Shown piece by piece: positions 33,776-45,694 of a stretch of DNA of 64,000 bases. The DNA is from Euptelea pleiosperma. Taxonomy: Eukaryota; Streptophyta; Magnoliopsida; Ranunculales; Eupteleaceae. How positions within the stretch are numbered: the first letter of the stretch is position 1; every line of letters begins with the position of its first letter. The notes beneath the pieces were generated by a model. It was not told the DNA's origin and did no database searches. It saw only the letters and a list, made by a program, of their open reading frames with translations. The stretch covers positions 30,466,978 through 30,530,977 of the forward strand of contig CM068553.1 in NCBI GenBank assembly GCA_035048495.1, read 5' to 3'. The position numbers were made by a program, and so were the translations under genes.

Positions 33776-34968
33776 ATGATGGAGGTAATTTTTTACCCAA
33801 AATTTGATTATTTGTGTTTTTGCATAGAATCACCAATCAAAATAAGAAAATACCATTGAAAATGAGTTTACTCAAACGATTTCGACTTGCTAAAGTCGAA
33901 GATATTTGAATATGATTGATTTTTTTTTTAATATAATTGATTCAAACTAATCGAAATGGAAAAACCAACTGAGTTGAGTTCAATGTGATTATTTCTTACT
34001 TGATTTATAAAGATAAAATTTTAAGAATCACCAACGAATGATGTTGAATTTTGAACTTCTTCCAAGTCCAATGCGTAAAAGAAGAACAAGAAGTTGTAAG
34101 AATATTTATTTTTCTGCTTTTTTATATTTTTTGTTTTGTTTATTATAACGAAGAATTATCCTTTTTCTAATTACCTGATGTGGAGAATTTATTGAAATCT
34201 TTTTTAATCTAGGCGCCAATATCGTTTGAACCTCCAAGTGTTATTGAATCATCTGAAGTATTGGAGGTACCAATATCATTTGAACCTCCAAGTGTTATTG
34301 AATCATCTGAAGTATTGGATTTCACGGGTACCTTTACCACTGATGAGGTTTGTTATTTATCATTTTGCATTGCTCTAGTTTTATTTATTAAATAATGAAG
34401 ATAGATTATTAATGTATTTCTAATTGATTTGTAGGTCTTTCACAGCCGTGATGAACTATTTAAATGGGTTCAAGATGTTGGTAAAACAGTTGGAACAGTC
34501 GTTGTAGTAGCAAGATCAGACAATCAGAAGGGTAAGACTCCTAGGCTCACTTTCGGTTGTGAGAGGGGTGGTAAAGAGAAGGGGTCAAGAAAAAGAGCAG
34601 AAAGTAAGAAGCCAAGTCGACGGTCAGGAACAAAAAAGTGTGGATGCCCATTTTCGTTGAGAGGTGTTAAGTTGCCTGTAGGAGACCAATGGATGGTTAA
34701 AGTGATTTGTGGTACCCACAACCATCCAATCGCGCAGCATTTTAAAGGCCGCTCATATGCTGGGAGACTGACCCCAACTGAAAGACAAATTTTAATTGAT
34801 ATGTCGGTGGCAGGTGTCAAAGCAAAGGAAGTACTGAGAACCATAAAGGAGAAAGACAGGAAAAATGCATCTACAATGAGGACGATTTATAATGCTCGGT
34901 CAAAGATGAGACGAAGGGAGAGTGGTGAAAAATCTCAAATGCAAGTGTTGTCGCCGAATGAGAGTTAA
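33776..34968 (+). CDS. Small FAR1-domain protein (three exons)
   Basis: Exons join in one frame: 33776-33784 (ATGATGGAG, residues MME), 34213-34347 and 34435-34968, all phase 0 with GT-AG introns of 428 and 87 bp. The product is about 225 residues. The middle exon encodes an 18-residue direct repeat (PISFEPPSVIESSEVLE). The last exon encodes the FAR1-type zinc-binding domain of Mutator-derived transcription factors and MULE transposases: VFHSRDELFKWVQDVGK, CERGGK, GTKKCGCPF, WMVKVICGTHNHP, then YAGRLTP. It lacks the transposase and SWIM zinc finger of full FHY3/FAR1 proteins. It could be a short DNA-binding regulator or the remnant of a MULE. A plausible leader similar to 15424-15690 precedes it. 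Confidence 0.7.
34214..34321 (+). repeat. In-frame 54-bp duplication in the FAR1-type gene
   Basis: Two adjacent 54-bp units differing at few positions, encoding 18 residues twice, so the reading frame is preserved. Confidence 0.9.
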
Positions 34969-35379
34969 CCCCTATTTATTTTACTCTCATTAAAGCATCG
35001 GATCAGGTGAGATATGCCAAGCCAACCAAATCCCCAATCAACAAAGCATCTAAAATAGCCAATTGAATATTAAATTCCATGAAAAAATGAAAGAAATCTG
35101 AAAATAGCTGTATAGTGGCAAAAGACTAAAGAGTACCCAATTTTATTAAACCTCATGAACTTTTCTTAGATAGAAAGCAATGAATATAAAGCACTCCATT
35201 TCATAGAATTTTCCAATGACCCAATTCAAAGAACAAGCTTAAAATAACATATAGAAAAGATTAGAGATAATAAAGATAGAACCCATTTGTACAATGGCTA
35301 GAAAAGATCCTTAAATCCAATGGCTAGAAATCTTAGTGTGGAAGTCCCTCAAGGGGTGGTCAAACATTCATGGGCAATG
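34969..35379. other. Downstream flank of the FAR1-type gene
   Basis: AT-rich, with no gene or repeat recognised. Confidence 0.4.
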
Positions 35380-35740
35380 TCGGTTAGCCTTAGCTATGTC
35401 GGCAGGGCCTGTCGACACAACCCAGTCCATGTCGGCATGTATGGTGGAAAAAGCAATTTTTTTAAAGAAAAACCTCCATGGGTTTTGGTCTGCCTAACAA
35501 TGCCAACAAGGATTGGTCTATGTCGGCAGGTCCCGCTGACACCATTCAGTCCATGTCGGCACAGATAGGCTAACCAAAATCCGCGGAAGTATTTTAAAAA
35601 AAAATAGCCTTGTTGGCCCATCGATGCCGACATAGCCAAGGCCATGTCGAAGGGCCCTGCCGACATGGACTGGATGGTGTCAGCAGGCCCTATCAACATG
35701 GCCTTGGCTATGTTGGCAGTTCAGAACCGACATGGCTTGT
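35380..35740. repeat. Cluster of TGTCGGCA/TGCCGACA words in both orientations
   Basis: Repeated words such as CAGTCCATGTCGGCA, CTATGTCGGCAGG and their reverse complements (CTGCCGACATGGACTGG), forming imperfect inverted repeats over 360 bp. The layout resembles the AATCGATT and TCGACCGG clusters in the LTRs of this window, so it may lie in an unrecognised LTR. Confidence 0.65.
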
Positions 35741-36198
35741 TATTGTTTTTCTCCAACTTGGGTAATGGGCTAGGGATCTGCTGTGGGGTAGCATTTTCCT
35801 TCTAAAAACACAAGGTCTACCATTGGCCAAGAGTAGATTTCCTAATGAACTTCTTCCTTCACAGCCCATGCAGCTTTTTTTAATTAACTTTTTGCTCAAG
35901 ATGTACAATCTCGCCGGACTTCTCCCTTTTAATCTTCTCTGATTTTGCAGTCTTTAGGGAAAGAAAGGAAGAGAAAGTAAGGAAATGGGATGGGAAAATA
36001 AGAGAGGAAATGGGTCGTTCAGTTCGGTTATAGAGAAGAAGACGAAGATATGTAGAAATCTCAGTAGGTGCACTCATAAACTTGGTGCACTAATCGCACA
36101 AGGGAGGTGAGATTAGTAACTATTGCTGCCAAACTTAGTGAAATGTAAGCATTCCCATATTGAACTTAGTAACCATCGCTCTCCTTCTATTCTCCACG
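35741..36198. other. Unassigned sequence
   Basis: Nothing recognised. The duplicated gene end begins at about 36199. Confidence 0.4.
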
Positions 36199-37870
36199 GG
36201 AGGTTTCTCACCCGTCGGAGTTCCATCTAGTCTCCACGGGGACAATTTGGTCTCAAAGTACAAATCTACCAGAGATCAAGCCAAACTTCAAATTTGATGA
36301 TGTCCCAACTCCTGGAATTCATCTCCTCAGCCCTCAGAGTAGTACATTGCTTAAAGAAGTGAACAGAAGTTCATCAAGGGTCCTTCACAATGATCACCTT
36401 CGAGATGACCAATATGATAAAGTCTCACAAGGAATGCAACCAAATGGGCTCTCTAACTATGCAGAAAATACCCGTCTCTGTATGTTGGCAGAAAAATCTT
36501 TTTTTGCTCATCTGAAAGTAATCTAATCCGCATTTTAATCTTTGTTTGATCTGCTCTGAAAATAGAGAAGATCAAGATGGAGGTCTGATGAAACCAGTGA
36601 AGATGACTATAGCAAGGAGCCTAGTCCAGAGAGGATTATTGGTGGAGCACCCTTTGTGACTACCATGGGAGGAACAAGAAGAAGCAGGTTTGCCATAAGA
36701 TGGAAGGGTGCACCTATCTTTGTAACTGTACATGCCCTGTAGCCATATGTGGTTGCTCAGGATTTTATATTTAACCATGGGGGAGGAAGCAGTTGTCTTT
36801 TTTATTTCTCTCATTTTGTCATTGTTATTATTATGGAGGTCTGAGAATGGAGTATGTAGTAGCTTTAAAGGGGTGATTCTAATTGCTTTTTTGTGGGGAA
36901 AGCAGAATGCTGAAGTTTCCCGAGTTTTCATGGGAGAGCATCAACTGATCCTCATGGGGATTTGAAGAAATTGCAGGTATGCAGCAGGGCGTAGTTCCAG
37001 AAGGTCTTTTGTTTTACAATGACAAGTCAGTGAACATGGACAGGTTGGGAATGATTCAGGTGGTGTGGGTTATATATGAAATCGAAGTTATGTAGGTTGG
37101 GACAATACTGGAAGGATTAGGCACATTTTTGTATCTTCTGTGTCCAAAGAGAGTTTTTTGTTGGCAATGGATTCACAATGAGTGGGGAAAGATGCTTTTT
37201 GCAAAGGGGAATGTGTTTGTACCATTCTGTATTTCATCTAAGTTTATTCTGAGTTTTGGTGATTGCTTATCCATGTTGGTAGTGGCATCTGCTGTACATG
37301 TGGAACAAATACAGTTGAACCTTTCCTATATCCTCTGCATGCCCATGACGTGAACATTCAATGGACTAATATGAATTTTTTTACTGCAATGTAGCATGAG
37401 ATATATGTTCCTGAGAACATCTCCAGTCTCAATATTTATATTTTCAGCTTTACGCTTTGGATGTTTAGTTAGAAAATACTGGTGATGAGCTAGGAGTTTT
37501 TTTATTTAACAATGTCGGTGTGTACACATACACCCAACCCACCGGCTACATTTGGTTTTGGGATGTAGTGTATTATACCCTAACTTGTGGACATTTGGAT
37601 TGGCTGTGTGTGTACTACACTGGCAGTATTAACTCACAAACTTTACGAGCTTGAGGATGAGCCAGAGCCATGTGTACCACACACGGGATAATTTACTTGG
37701 AATGCTAGGACTGTGGAAGCACGAGGCTTCCATTGGATTTGGACCTAGCTCGCTTGGATATCATGTCATTGTTTTCAGCTGCCAACTTCAGATGGAGAAT
37801 GGTTTTAGGGTTGTCAGGTTGGTAGCTGGTATGAAACTTGTGCCTGACCTCTTTACATATATTTGGATTT
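36199..37870 (+). pseudogene. Duplicate of the gene end at 1-1700, broken
   Basis: Repeats the first exon (FKFDDVPTPGIHLLSPQSS region) with indels. It then loses about 140 bp that include the splice donor, with the junction near 36492. The last exon follows (PSPERIIGG, GGTRRSR at about 36565-36705) with altered spacing, then the 3' flank. An additional segment of about 300 bp (about 37410-37715) is absent from the first copy. The frame cannot be joined, so this is a pseudogene. Confidence 0.85.
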
Positions 37871-38131
37871 GTTGACATTTCTTAAGCTTTTCAATTTGTT
37901 AGTTGCAACTAATTCTAGGGCATTTTTTGGAATGATGTATTGAACTGTAGCCCAATGTTTAGTGGGCAGGGATAAGCTATAAGTTCCCTAGAAGCAATAC
38001 AATGGTGCTTGATTGCGGCAAAAGGTAGGTTAAAGTTCCTGTACCAGGTTGGGCTGTGAGGAAAACAGGATTAGTTTGATCGCTTGGTGGATACATTGAG
38101 ATGGAGAGTCAACATAACGTGTGTAGGTAGG
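37871..38131. other. Unassigned sequence
   Basis: No gene recognised between the pseudogene and the MITE. Confidence 0.4.
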
Positions 38132-38140
38132 GTGTAAACA

Positions 38141-38331
38141 GAAAAAAATCGCTGGCCAAGGGGACCTCAAATTTGAAGTACCCCTCCCAAAATGTCTGAC
38201 AAGTACCCCTTGTTAACAACTAACCAAGGGGTTCACATGGGTTGGGTTAAGGGATTGGGGTGCGTGTCAGAAATTTGGGTGGGGAGAGTTCAAAGTTTGA
38301 AGAGTCCCCCGGGGCCAGCGAATGTTTTCTC
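38141..38331. mobile_element. MITE, Mutator-like, target duplication GTGTAAACA
   Basis: A 191-bp element with long imperfect terminal inverted repeats (GAAAAAAATCGCTGGCC... against CGAGAAAACATTCGCTGGCC...). It is flanked by a 9-bp direct repeat GTGTAAACA (38132-38140 and 38333-38341). Nine-base target duplications with long TIRs are typical of the Mutator superfamily. Non-coding. Confidence 0.8.
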
Positions 38332-38559
38332 GGTGTAAACAGACCAGCCCGAGAGGTCTCTGACCTGAATGTCGGTTGTATCAGATTGGGCAGAGTTCAT
38401 GGTATTGGGATAATGTCCATGGTATTGGGATCACTACTACCTTTTGTACAAAAAGAAATGAGATAGATATAAAGGTTTAAAAAATGATAGTGCAATGAGT
38501 GGTTGGAGATTAAGGGCTAGAGTTTTGTCAATTAAACTAGTCTCGGGAAAATAGATCTA

Positions 38560-39090
38560 CTATTATTAGTGGTTATGCACCTCAAGTCCTCGTCATTATC
38601 ATCGTCTACGTCTTATCCCAAATTTATTTGGGATCAACAAAATGAATCCTATTTCGCCATTCAACTCTTCCTTCTACATCCATACATATCATTTTTAGAC
38701 TTCTTCGTTCTCTTCCTTTTAAGACCTTCAACTTGCATCAAAGCACTCATTTTCACTGATAGCATCGTTGGTCTTTGTTGCATTGTCCAAACCATCTTAA
38801 TCGACTTTCTCTTATTTTATCTCCTATAGGAGCTATTTCTAGATTTTCTCGAGTATGTTCATATCTGTTTTTCTTTATTAGTTTTTTCACTCAGTCCTTT
38901 CAACATTCTCATCTTTATTACACTCATTCTATGAACATGTTGTTTATGTCCAACATTCTGCTCCATAATTCATAGTTTGTCATGGTTGTCCTGTAGAATT
39001 TTCCTTCTAACCTGATAGGTACCTGTCATCACATAATGGTCTAGAATCATGCCTCTTTATTAGCAATCTACCACTAATTCTGTGGGTTTC
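38560..39090 (-). pseudogene. RTE-type LINE remnant
   Basis: The reverse strand reads EGKFYRTTM, LW-RML, HRM-V-KMRMLK and MVWTMQQRPTM, matching the end of plant RTE polymerases (KGKFYRT, RWFGHVQRRP). Decayed. Related to 27340-27850. Confidence 0.65.
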
Positions 39091-39421
39091 ATCCTCAACG
39101 ATCTCTCCATCCTTGTGAATAATTGAACCTTGTAACAAATTTTTGTCCCTGTACGGTATTTTAATTTGTTCATCAATTATAACTAATAGTTAAAAAAGTA
39201 ATTGATTAAATGAAAGCACTAACAAACAATTTTAAAATAATATGAATAGATTATTATGAAAATCTAGAATTAGTAGTGATGTTTATAAGGACTTAAATGG
39301 GCATGCTAGAAAACATAACAAAGGATATGAGAGGAGGCATCGAGAACAAAGATTTGGAAAAAAGAAATGAGATGGATTACAATTTTTAAAATTGCAATGG
39401 TATATGGAAGACATACGAGCA
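39091..39421. other. Unassigned sequence
   Basis: AT-rich, no gene recognised. Homology with the RTE remnant of copy A starts at about 39422. Confidence 0.4.
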
Positions 39422-40288
39422 TCAAATGACAAACTGGATCGAATAAAAGTCAAATAGAGCTTTTTCTTTTAAAAAGAATAGAAATTTGATTTACAAAGAC
39501 TAGAAGGTTATCCCAGAAAATAGTTTGAATATACAACATAAGTTAGGGGTTATGGATGTTTGGATCAAAAGATGGATAAGAATGATTAAAAATATAATGT
39601 GATGGTAAAATTTAAACGGAAAAAAAATGTCTGCTAAAAACAAATTGCTAAAGCAAGAAAGATAAAATTTAGATGCAAGAATTATGGCGATAAGGATTAA
39701 ATTTGCAAGTTAAATAAGATAGTGGTGTGAGAAGTTGTAGAGAATCCAAAATAAAAAGTTACAATAAGAAACTTTGTGCGAGAGTGATGACGTCTAGAAG
39801 GCCATCGAAGAAAAGATGTTCTAGTACGAGATTTGACAAAGACCTAATTCATCTGAAACAAGTAATGTAGTGAACAAAACATAATGCATATGATTATTTA
39901 TACAGTAGGTTGGGTACAAGAATGGGTGAGAAAAATATTTATACTTACAAAAATGAAAGATGGAAAAATAAATATTCAAATCAAGTTAGATGATTACAAG
40001 TGAAGACTAAAAATTTTTAGTAGTGGCAATGAGCTAGATTAAGGAAAGGTGGAGAGACTATTTTTAAAATTTGTTAAATGAAATATTACATGGCAAACTT
40101 GAAAATAGAAGGAGATACAAATCCTAAACAGACCATATGGTGTATGAATTTTCTTTGGATTAAGGTTACAAAAGTAAGAAGCTTTAGACTAAAATATAGA
40201 TAGAAAAGACTATGAGCTTAAATAGTATATCAATAGAGGTTTGAAAGTGCAGAAGAGAAATTGAGTTGTCTTGGCTAGCTAAGGTGTG

Positions 40289-42135
40289 TTTGTTTTTTTT
40301 TTGGTAAGTCAAAAGTAGATTAAGAGAAGGAGATTGAGAAGATCTCAAAGTACAGAAAAGAAAATAGACAGCATACAAAGAACATCGAAATGAAACATCT
40401 ATCTTGCCAACAATGACTCAAATCGAAACACCATATCCGAGAAGAAGAAACCTTTCATTTCAAGTGCAATGCTGCCCGAACTATGAAGGAGGGCGTTAAT
40501 ACCAATAATGGTGTCTTGAAGAGAGCCCACTTCTCCTCTAAATGTCCTTTTGTTCATCCCCCTTCAAATCTCCCCAATGATCGGGAATGGTAACATCCTC
40601 CATAAGATAACCCCATTTGAGGATAGGTTGACTTTAGGCCAACCGCAAAGCAGCACTCTAATAGACTTCGGCATCACCCAGGACATGTTCGCCTGCACCA
40701 AAACGTGTTACCAAATCTGTGACACAAAGTTACAATGCAAAAGAAGGTGATTAGTGTTCTCCACATTAGATTTATACATAGAGTAGAAATTTATCAAAGT
40801 CCACTTTCGAGCAATCAAGTTTTCAGCAGTGAGTATTTTTTCAAGGGAGGATGTCCAAGCAAAAAATCGATTTTTGAGGGCATTTTCACTTTCCAAATGC
40901 TTAAGGCTGAGCATAGGATTGGTTGGCTGAATTGTGAGAAGCCAAACATCATAAATGGAGCTCACCGTGAAGCATCCAAATTTGGAGTGAGGCCAGGAAA
41001 GATAGTCCTCCTCCGACGGAGTGACCATGTAGTGTTGCAATATTTCCTTCAAGGATGCCAGATGTTCTCTTTCCCATTCGAGGAGATTTCGCCTTAGATC
41101 TAAATCTCTTGGGTCCTCCTGACTATTCCCATTCCAAGCGGAAGCGATAAATTGTCCTTTTCGACGAGATAAGGAGTACAAACGAGGGAAGGGTTCCATG
41201 AGATATCGATTACCACACCATAAGTCCTCCCAAAATCTATTCCTAGTCCCATCTCCCAAAACCATTCTAGATCGATTCTTCCAACACTCTTTCCTTACCC
41301 TTATGAATTCCTTTCCAAACTCCACGCCCATATGGCAGCCTAGAATCCTTTGAAACCCAACCACCTGGTTCCTGATCTCCATACTCACTATCACTAGACA
41401 CCACCGAGCTCTTCTTCCTTCCAGAACCTCTGTATCCACTTTCCCATTAGGGCATGATTCATCATCCCAACTCTCCTAAAACCTAACCCTCCTTTCTTCT
41501 TTGAGAGGCATACTTGTGCCCATTTCACTAAGTGCGTGGTAACGATAAGCATCGTCCTTATTGTTCCATAAGAAATTCCTCATCATCCTCTCAATTTTTC
41601 TCTCCACACTAGATGGGACCAAGAACAAGGACAAGAAGTACACCGAAATGCTAAAAAGTGTGCTCATAATCAAGACCATTCCCCCCCCTTTGGACAGGTA
41701 TTTTCCTTTCCACAATGATAGTCTCTTAACAATTCTCTCAATGACTGGGTCCCATATCGATTTTGTTCTATAAGGAGCTCCAAGGGGAAGTCCTAGGTAG
41801 GATGTAAGTAGGGTGGTAGTGGAACATACAAAGATTTTAGCCAATTCCTCCAAATTCCCAATTTCCCCGATTTCTATGATCTTGCTCTTGTTAAAGTTGA
41901 TTTTAAGCCCAAAGCAGACTTCAAAGCAGCAAAGAAGACATTTCAAGAATGTTAATTATCTCCTAGAGCCCGATGTAAACACAAGTGTGTCGTCTGCAAA
42001 CTGCAGGTGAGAGATTTCGGTACCTTCCTTTCCTACTTTAAAGCCAGATAATTCTCCATTTGATCCCCTTTTGTTATCATTTTCCAACACTTCCACTATC
42101 AAAATGAAGAGGAAGGGGGACAATGGGTCTCTCTG
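40289..42135 (-). pseudogene. 5'-truncated L1-type LINE inserted in RTE copy B
   Basis: The reverse strand opens within reverse transcriptase at QRDPLSPFLFILIVEVL and continues GLKINFNKSKI, LGLPLGAPYRTKSIWDPVIE, SKGGGMVLI, FLWNNKD. It then runs through the long post-RT domain to the zinc region (VENTNHLLLHCNFVSQIW, about 40710). A poly-T run at 40289-40298 is the poly-A tail. The two long frames (41946-41476 and 41439-40708) are separated by a shift. The 5' part with endonuclease and the RT catalytic motif is missing. RTE copy A lacks this insertion. Confidence 0.9.
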
Positions 42136-42277
42136 TTATGTGATTGAAATGTATATTGATAAAACAAAAGGCAAAAAAATAGAAGATAAATAGCACCAAG
42201 TATACTTAGTTGAATGTTGTGCAATTAAGAAATAATTAATTTATATAATATGTGTAGCATAGATGGGGACATTGAAA

Positions 42278-42797
42278 CAAGACCGTCTCGATGCAAGTTG
42301 AGGCCTAAGGCAAAAACTCCATGCGAGGCTTTTTATATTTAATATATTAATATATATGGTATTAATTAAAAAATTTAATTATATATAGTAGAAAATCTTA
42401 TTTAATAATTATTCATGATAATCAAAAACTACAAAAAAATTTATATGCATAGGATTCCAGTAATCCCGTTGCAATCCATGCAGTGGACTCTCGCGGCCTT
42501 GCATAAATAATGTTTTGGACCTACTGACTGCGGTGGATAAACACACTAAAAATCAGCTTGATTGATGATTTCTATCCATTGGATTTACCATGATTAATCC
42601 AATGGCTAATAAAATCCTAAAAAGTACTAAAATCTATGGCTAGAGATAACCAATCGAGTTAATTTTTGGTTTGTATATCCAACAATATGTGGGCTAAACA
42701 TCCATGTGGATAGTGAGCTGGGCCTTCTCTTAACTGGACTGGGGCTTTCTCTCACCTGGGGCCTAAGGCGACTGGCCCTATGGTAGATGCGTCCCTG
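42278..42797. mobile_element. hAT-type MITE, copy 1 (target duplication CATTGAGA)
   Basis: A 520-bp non-coding element, CAAGAC...GTCCCTG, with imperfect terminal inverted repeats. It is flanked by 8-bp repeats CATTGAAA (42270-42277) and CATTGAGA (42798-42805). The empty site is seen in RTE copy A near 11931 (ATATTGAGATAAATG). Eight-base duplications and CAGGG-like ends point to hAT. Confidence 0.85.
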
Positions 42798-43274
42798 CAT
42801 TGAGATAAATGTATGAAAGACTTTGAAAGATCAAATAAGAAATAAATATATTTGAGAAAATTTAAGGATATACTAAGGGATAAATAGATTCAATTGAGAT
42901 GGTTTGCGTATGTATAACAAGACTAATAATTACACCAAATAGTTAGGATCATGGTAAATAATGGTGAGAAAACTATGTTACAAGTTAGTATACTACCACA
43001 TAAACGCAAACCACTGAATAGACGAACATTTTGTCGATGTGATTATTTCCATATCCCAAGGTTGGTATCAAGGTGGTATTGAAAGGGATCTATCAAAGTT
43101 CATAGTATAATTTGCCTTTTCATTCTCAATCTATCCATGGGAGAGAGCAGCACCAAGGCCTAAGCAAAGACGGGTCCCCTATGAATGGACAACCCAAATT
43201 TTGACGAGCATGAAAACCTTGTCGTTACAAGTAACGGTTGTGCAACTCCACACATACGTAGGGTCGAGATATTA

Positions 43275-44164
43275 GCACATACGTCTTTTTCTTTCTATAC
43301 CCACTTTATTCTACACGCACCTTATTTATTCATTTTGATAAGTGCACTCACATTATTCTTAACTCCCACCAAAAACAAAATCCTTTTCCTTCCTCGTTTC
43401 TTCCACTCCAATACTCCTATTCCTCGTGGTTCACCACTGATCAACCGAAATCTCTTCTCTTTCCTCGTTTCTTCCCGGCCAAGGTATTAATGATGGTCAT
43501 GATGATCAAATGGCCGATCAGATGGTTAAAAGATCTAATGGTAGGATTTGATGATCTAATGGTCAGATGTTAGAGTTTAGAGAGATAGAGGGAGAATTAG
43601 GAGAGATGTAAGAGAAAATATAAAAATAAAGAGAAAAAGATCTAGCAGAGGGTCTTGAACCATGGTCTTCTTCATTCTTCTTCATGAGCTTCGCCAATTA
43701 AGCAAGATAGATTGTGATGTTAATTGGTGTAACTTTTAACACCTTGGTCCTTATCTTGGTCTTCAACTCTTCCGCTCTCTTGGTTCTTCGGATCGGCTCT
43801 GCAATCATTTGGCTTTGCCCGTACTTAGCTTCTATCTTCTTGTCCTAGCCTGCTGGTTCTTTAAGCTTTGATAGAGGGTTTTTGTGGTTGATCGTAGACA
43901 CCAGCCTTGAGAATCGCCCGATAGGGTCTTTTGCAAGTGAAAAAGTGCATAATGAGATTCAACTAAAATTTCTTGATACTGGACTATCCGAAATGTGTAT
44001 ATTACATGCAAATAGTCGATTTTCGTCTAAAGACTGTGTTCTACACAATGGAAAAAACTCTTACTTGAAAAAGTCGATGAAAAGATAAATTTTATGTGGG
44101 AGAATGTGACATCGCTAAGAGAATAATAGCTTAAAATAAGCACTTTTGAGCGAATATCAGTGAT
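43275..44164 (+). repeat. LTR-like repeat ending TTGAGCGAATATCA (unit 1)
   Basis: The last ~300 bp match the end of the 2.65-kb LTR at 52027-54677: AGAATCGCCCGATAGGG, GTGTTCTACA, GGGAGAATGTGACATCGC, TTAAAATAAGCACTTTTGAG, AATATCA. The start is not defined and does not match the TGAAAGTAGGG start of that LTR. It is probably a shorter relative or a truncated copy. No protein-coding region. Confidence 0.55.
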
Positions 44165-44274
44165 AGATTTCCATGCCTTCCTTTCTTACTTTAAAGCTAG
44201 ATAATTCTCCATTTGATACTCCTTTTGTTATCATTTTTCCAACGCTTACACTATGAAAAAAGGAAGAGGAAGGG
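44165..44274 (-). pseudogene. Small L1 fragment between two LTRs (unit 1)
   Basis: About 110 bp repeat the RT region at 42010-42120 (ATAATTCTCCATTTGATAC..., FILIVEVL in reverse). Cut at both ends by LTR-type sequences. Confidence 0.75.
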
Positions 44275-45694
44275 TGAAATTTAGTCTGTTATCTTTATTC
44301 TGAATACCTAGAAGGGGGGTTGATTAGGTATTAAAATTTCCTTTTAACCTAACATAGTTTACTAGTCCGATAGGGATAAACTAAATTACATGCAACACAA
44401 CGAAACAGTTGATCGATAACAAGGTGATTATCATAATCGACTTGGATCAAAAATTATCACTAACTGAGAAGTTTCGAGTTACAAAAGTTACCTACGCAGT
44501 ACCATTGCAAATATAGCTTCCAACCTTAGCCAAGGCCAACTGTTGAAGTGTCCATGTCCTCTGGCTCCATGCTACGAGTCACATGCGCTCCCTCCCAATC
44601 ACGAAGCCTTTGCCGCTTATTCAGTTTAGTATACCTCAAACCTACCATCGATCAGTACACCCTGATCTTAATTCTCACACAACGATCTCTATCAAAGGTA
44701 AATGATTCAGTACACCTTGAACCCCAAAGTTGCTCAAATAGTGTTGAGACATACTGGTACTCTCTGACTTACTAGATTAGGGTATTAGATGGAACACCTA
44801 GGCAAAGGAAAAAATCAAGCTCTAAGCTTCAATAAAAATGGAAGATAATCATTTAAGGATAATAGTGAAAGCTAAGGCTTTTGCTCTTCGTAATGGACAA
44901 CTCTAATTTAGAACTCTCTTTACTGTCAGCCAATGTGTGTTCTTCTAAGTCACAAAGATGTTCTATTTATAAGATATTAGAAGGCCAAGGTCGTGCAAGT
45001 AATGGGAAAGTAGGAGTATGACAATCGAAACTAAAATTAGACTATTTCTGCAAAGTCCAATCAATTGTACATTAGGTCCAATGATTGTAATCCAGTCCAA
45101 TCGATTATACTATACGGATGGGTTTTCTATTCGTAATTGCAATCGTTTATAGACAGGGTCCAATCGATTATTCACTTTGGAAATTCTATTCCGGATGGTC
45201 CAATTGATTGTACATAGAGGTCCAATCCATCAGACTGGTCCAATTGATTGTAAAGTAAACTCCAATCGATTGTACTCAGAGATTCTTCAGTCCCGTATGG
45301 TCCAATTGATTGTACACAGAGGTCCAATCGATTGGACTTCCCCTTAGTTAATATTTTACTTCTTTTTGCACTGACTTGACTTGGGTCTGTCCTTTGACTT
45401 GGTTCAACCATTATATTAACATCTTTCAATATCATATTCCTATGGTCACAAAGTCACTTACCTTCTTATGCGAACAGACACGATCTTCTAACGGACAAGT
45501 AGCAATTACTTAGATGACTCAAGTCGTCAACCGTTTGATTCTTGCGATCTTCATTTTTTAGTCTTCACGTAGTTGGTGAAGAATGCGTACCACGACATCG
45601 TCAAAGCTATATTAGTGCTTGTTGGAACGGTTACAAGAATATTTTGTGTCAAACGGAATACTTGTTAAACTAGAATATGAAAATATTCCTTACA
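44275..45694 (-). repeat. 3' LTR of the AATCGATT family (unit 1)
   Basis: The plus strand runs TGAAATTTAG to TCCTTACA, 1.42 kb. It is followed at 45695 by the reverse polypurine tract (ATCTCCTCTTTTGG), so this is a 3' LTR of a reverse-strand element. GGTCCAATCGATTGTA words cluster at 45050-45345. About 100 bp present in unit 2 (near 51000-51120) are deleted here. Confidence 0.88.

Larger units (their letters stand above)
39422..43270 (+). mobile_element. RTE-type LINE remnant, copy B (with L1 and hAT insertions)
   Basis: Collinear with copy A (9263-12470). It includes the site left empty by the solo LTR (about 39480) and is interrupted by an L1 (40289-42135) and a hAT-type MITE (42278-42797). 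The polymerase is decayed beyond a usable frame. From 39797 onward it belongs to the tandem duplication and has a twin at 46303-49830. Confidence 0.75.
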
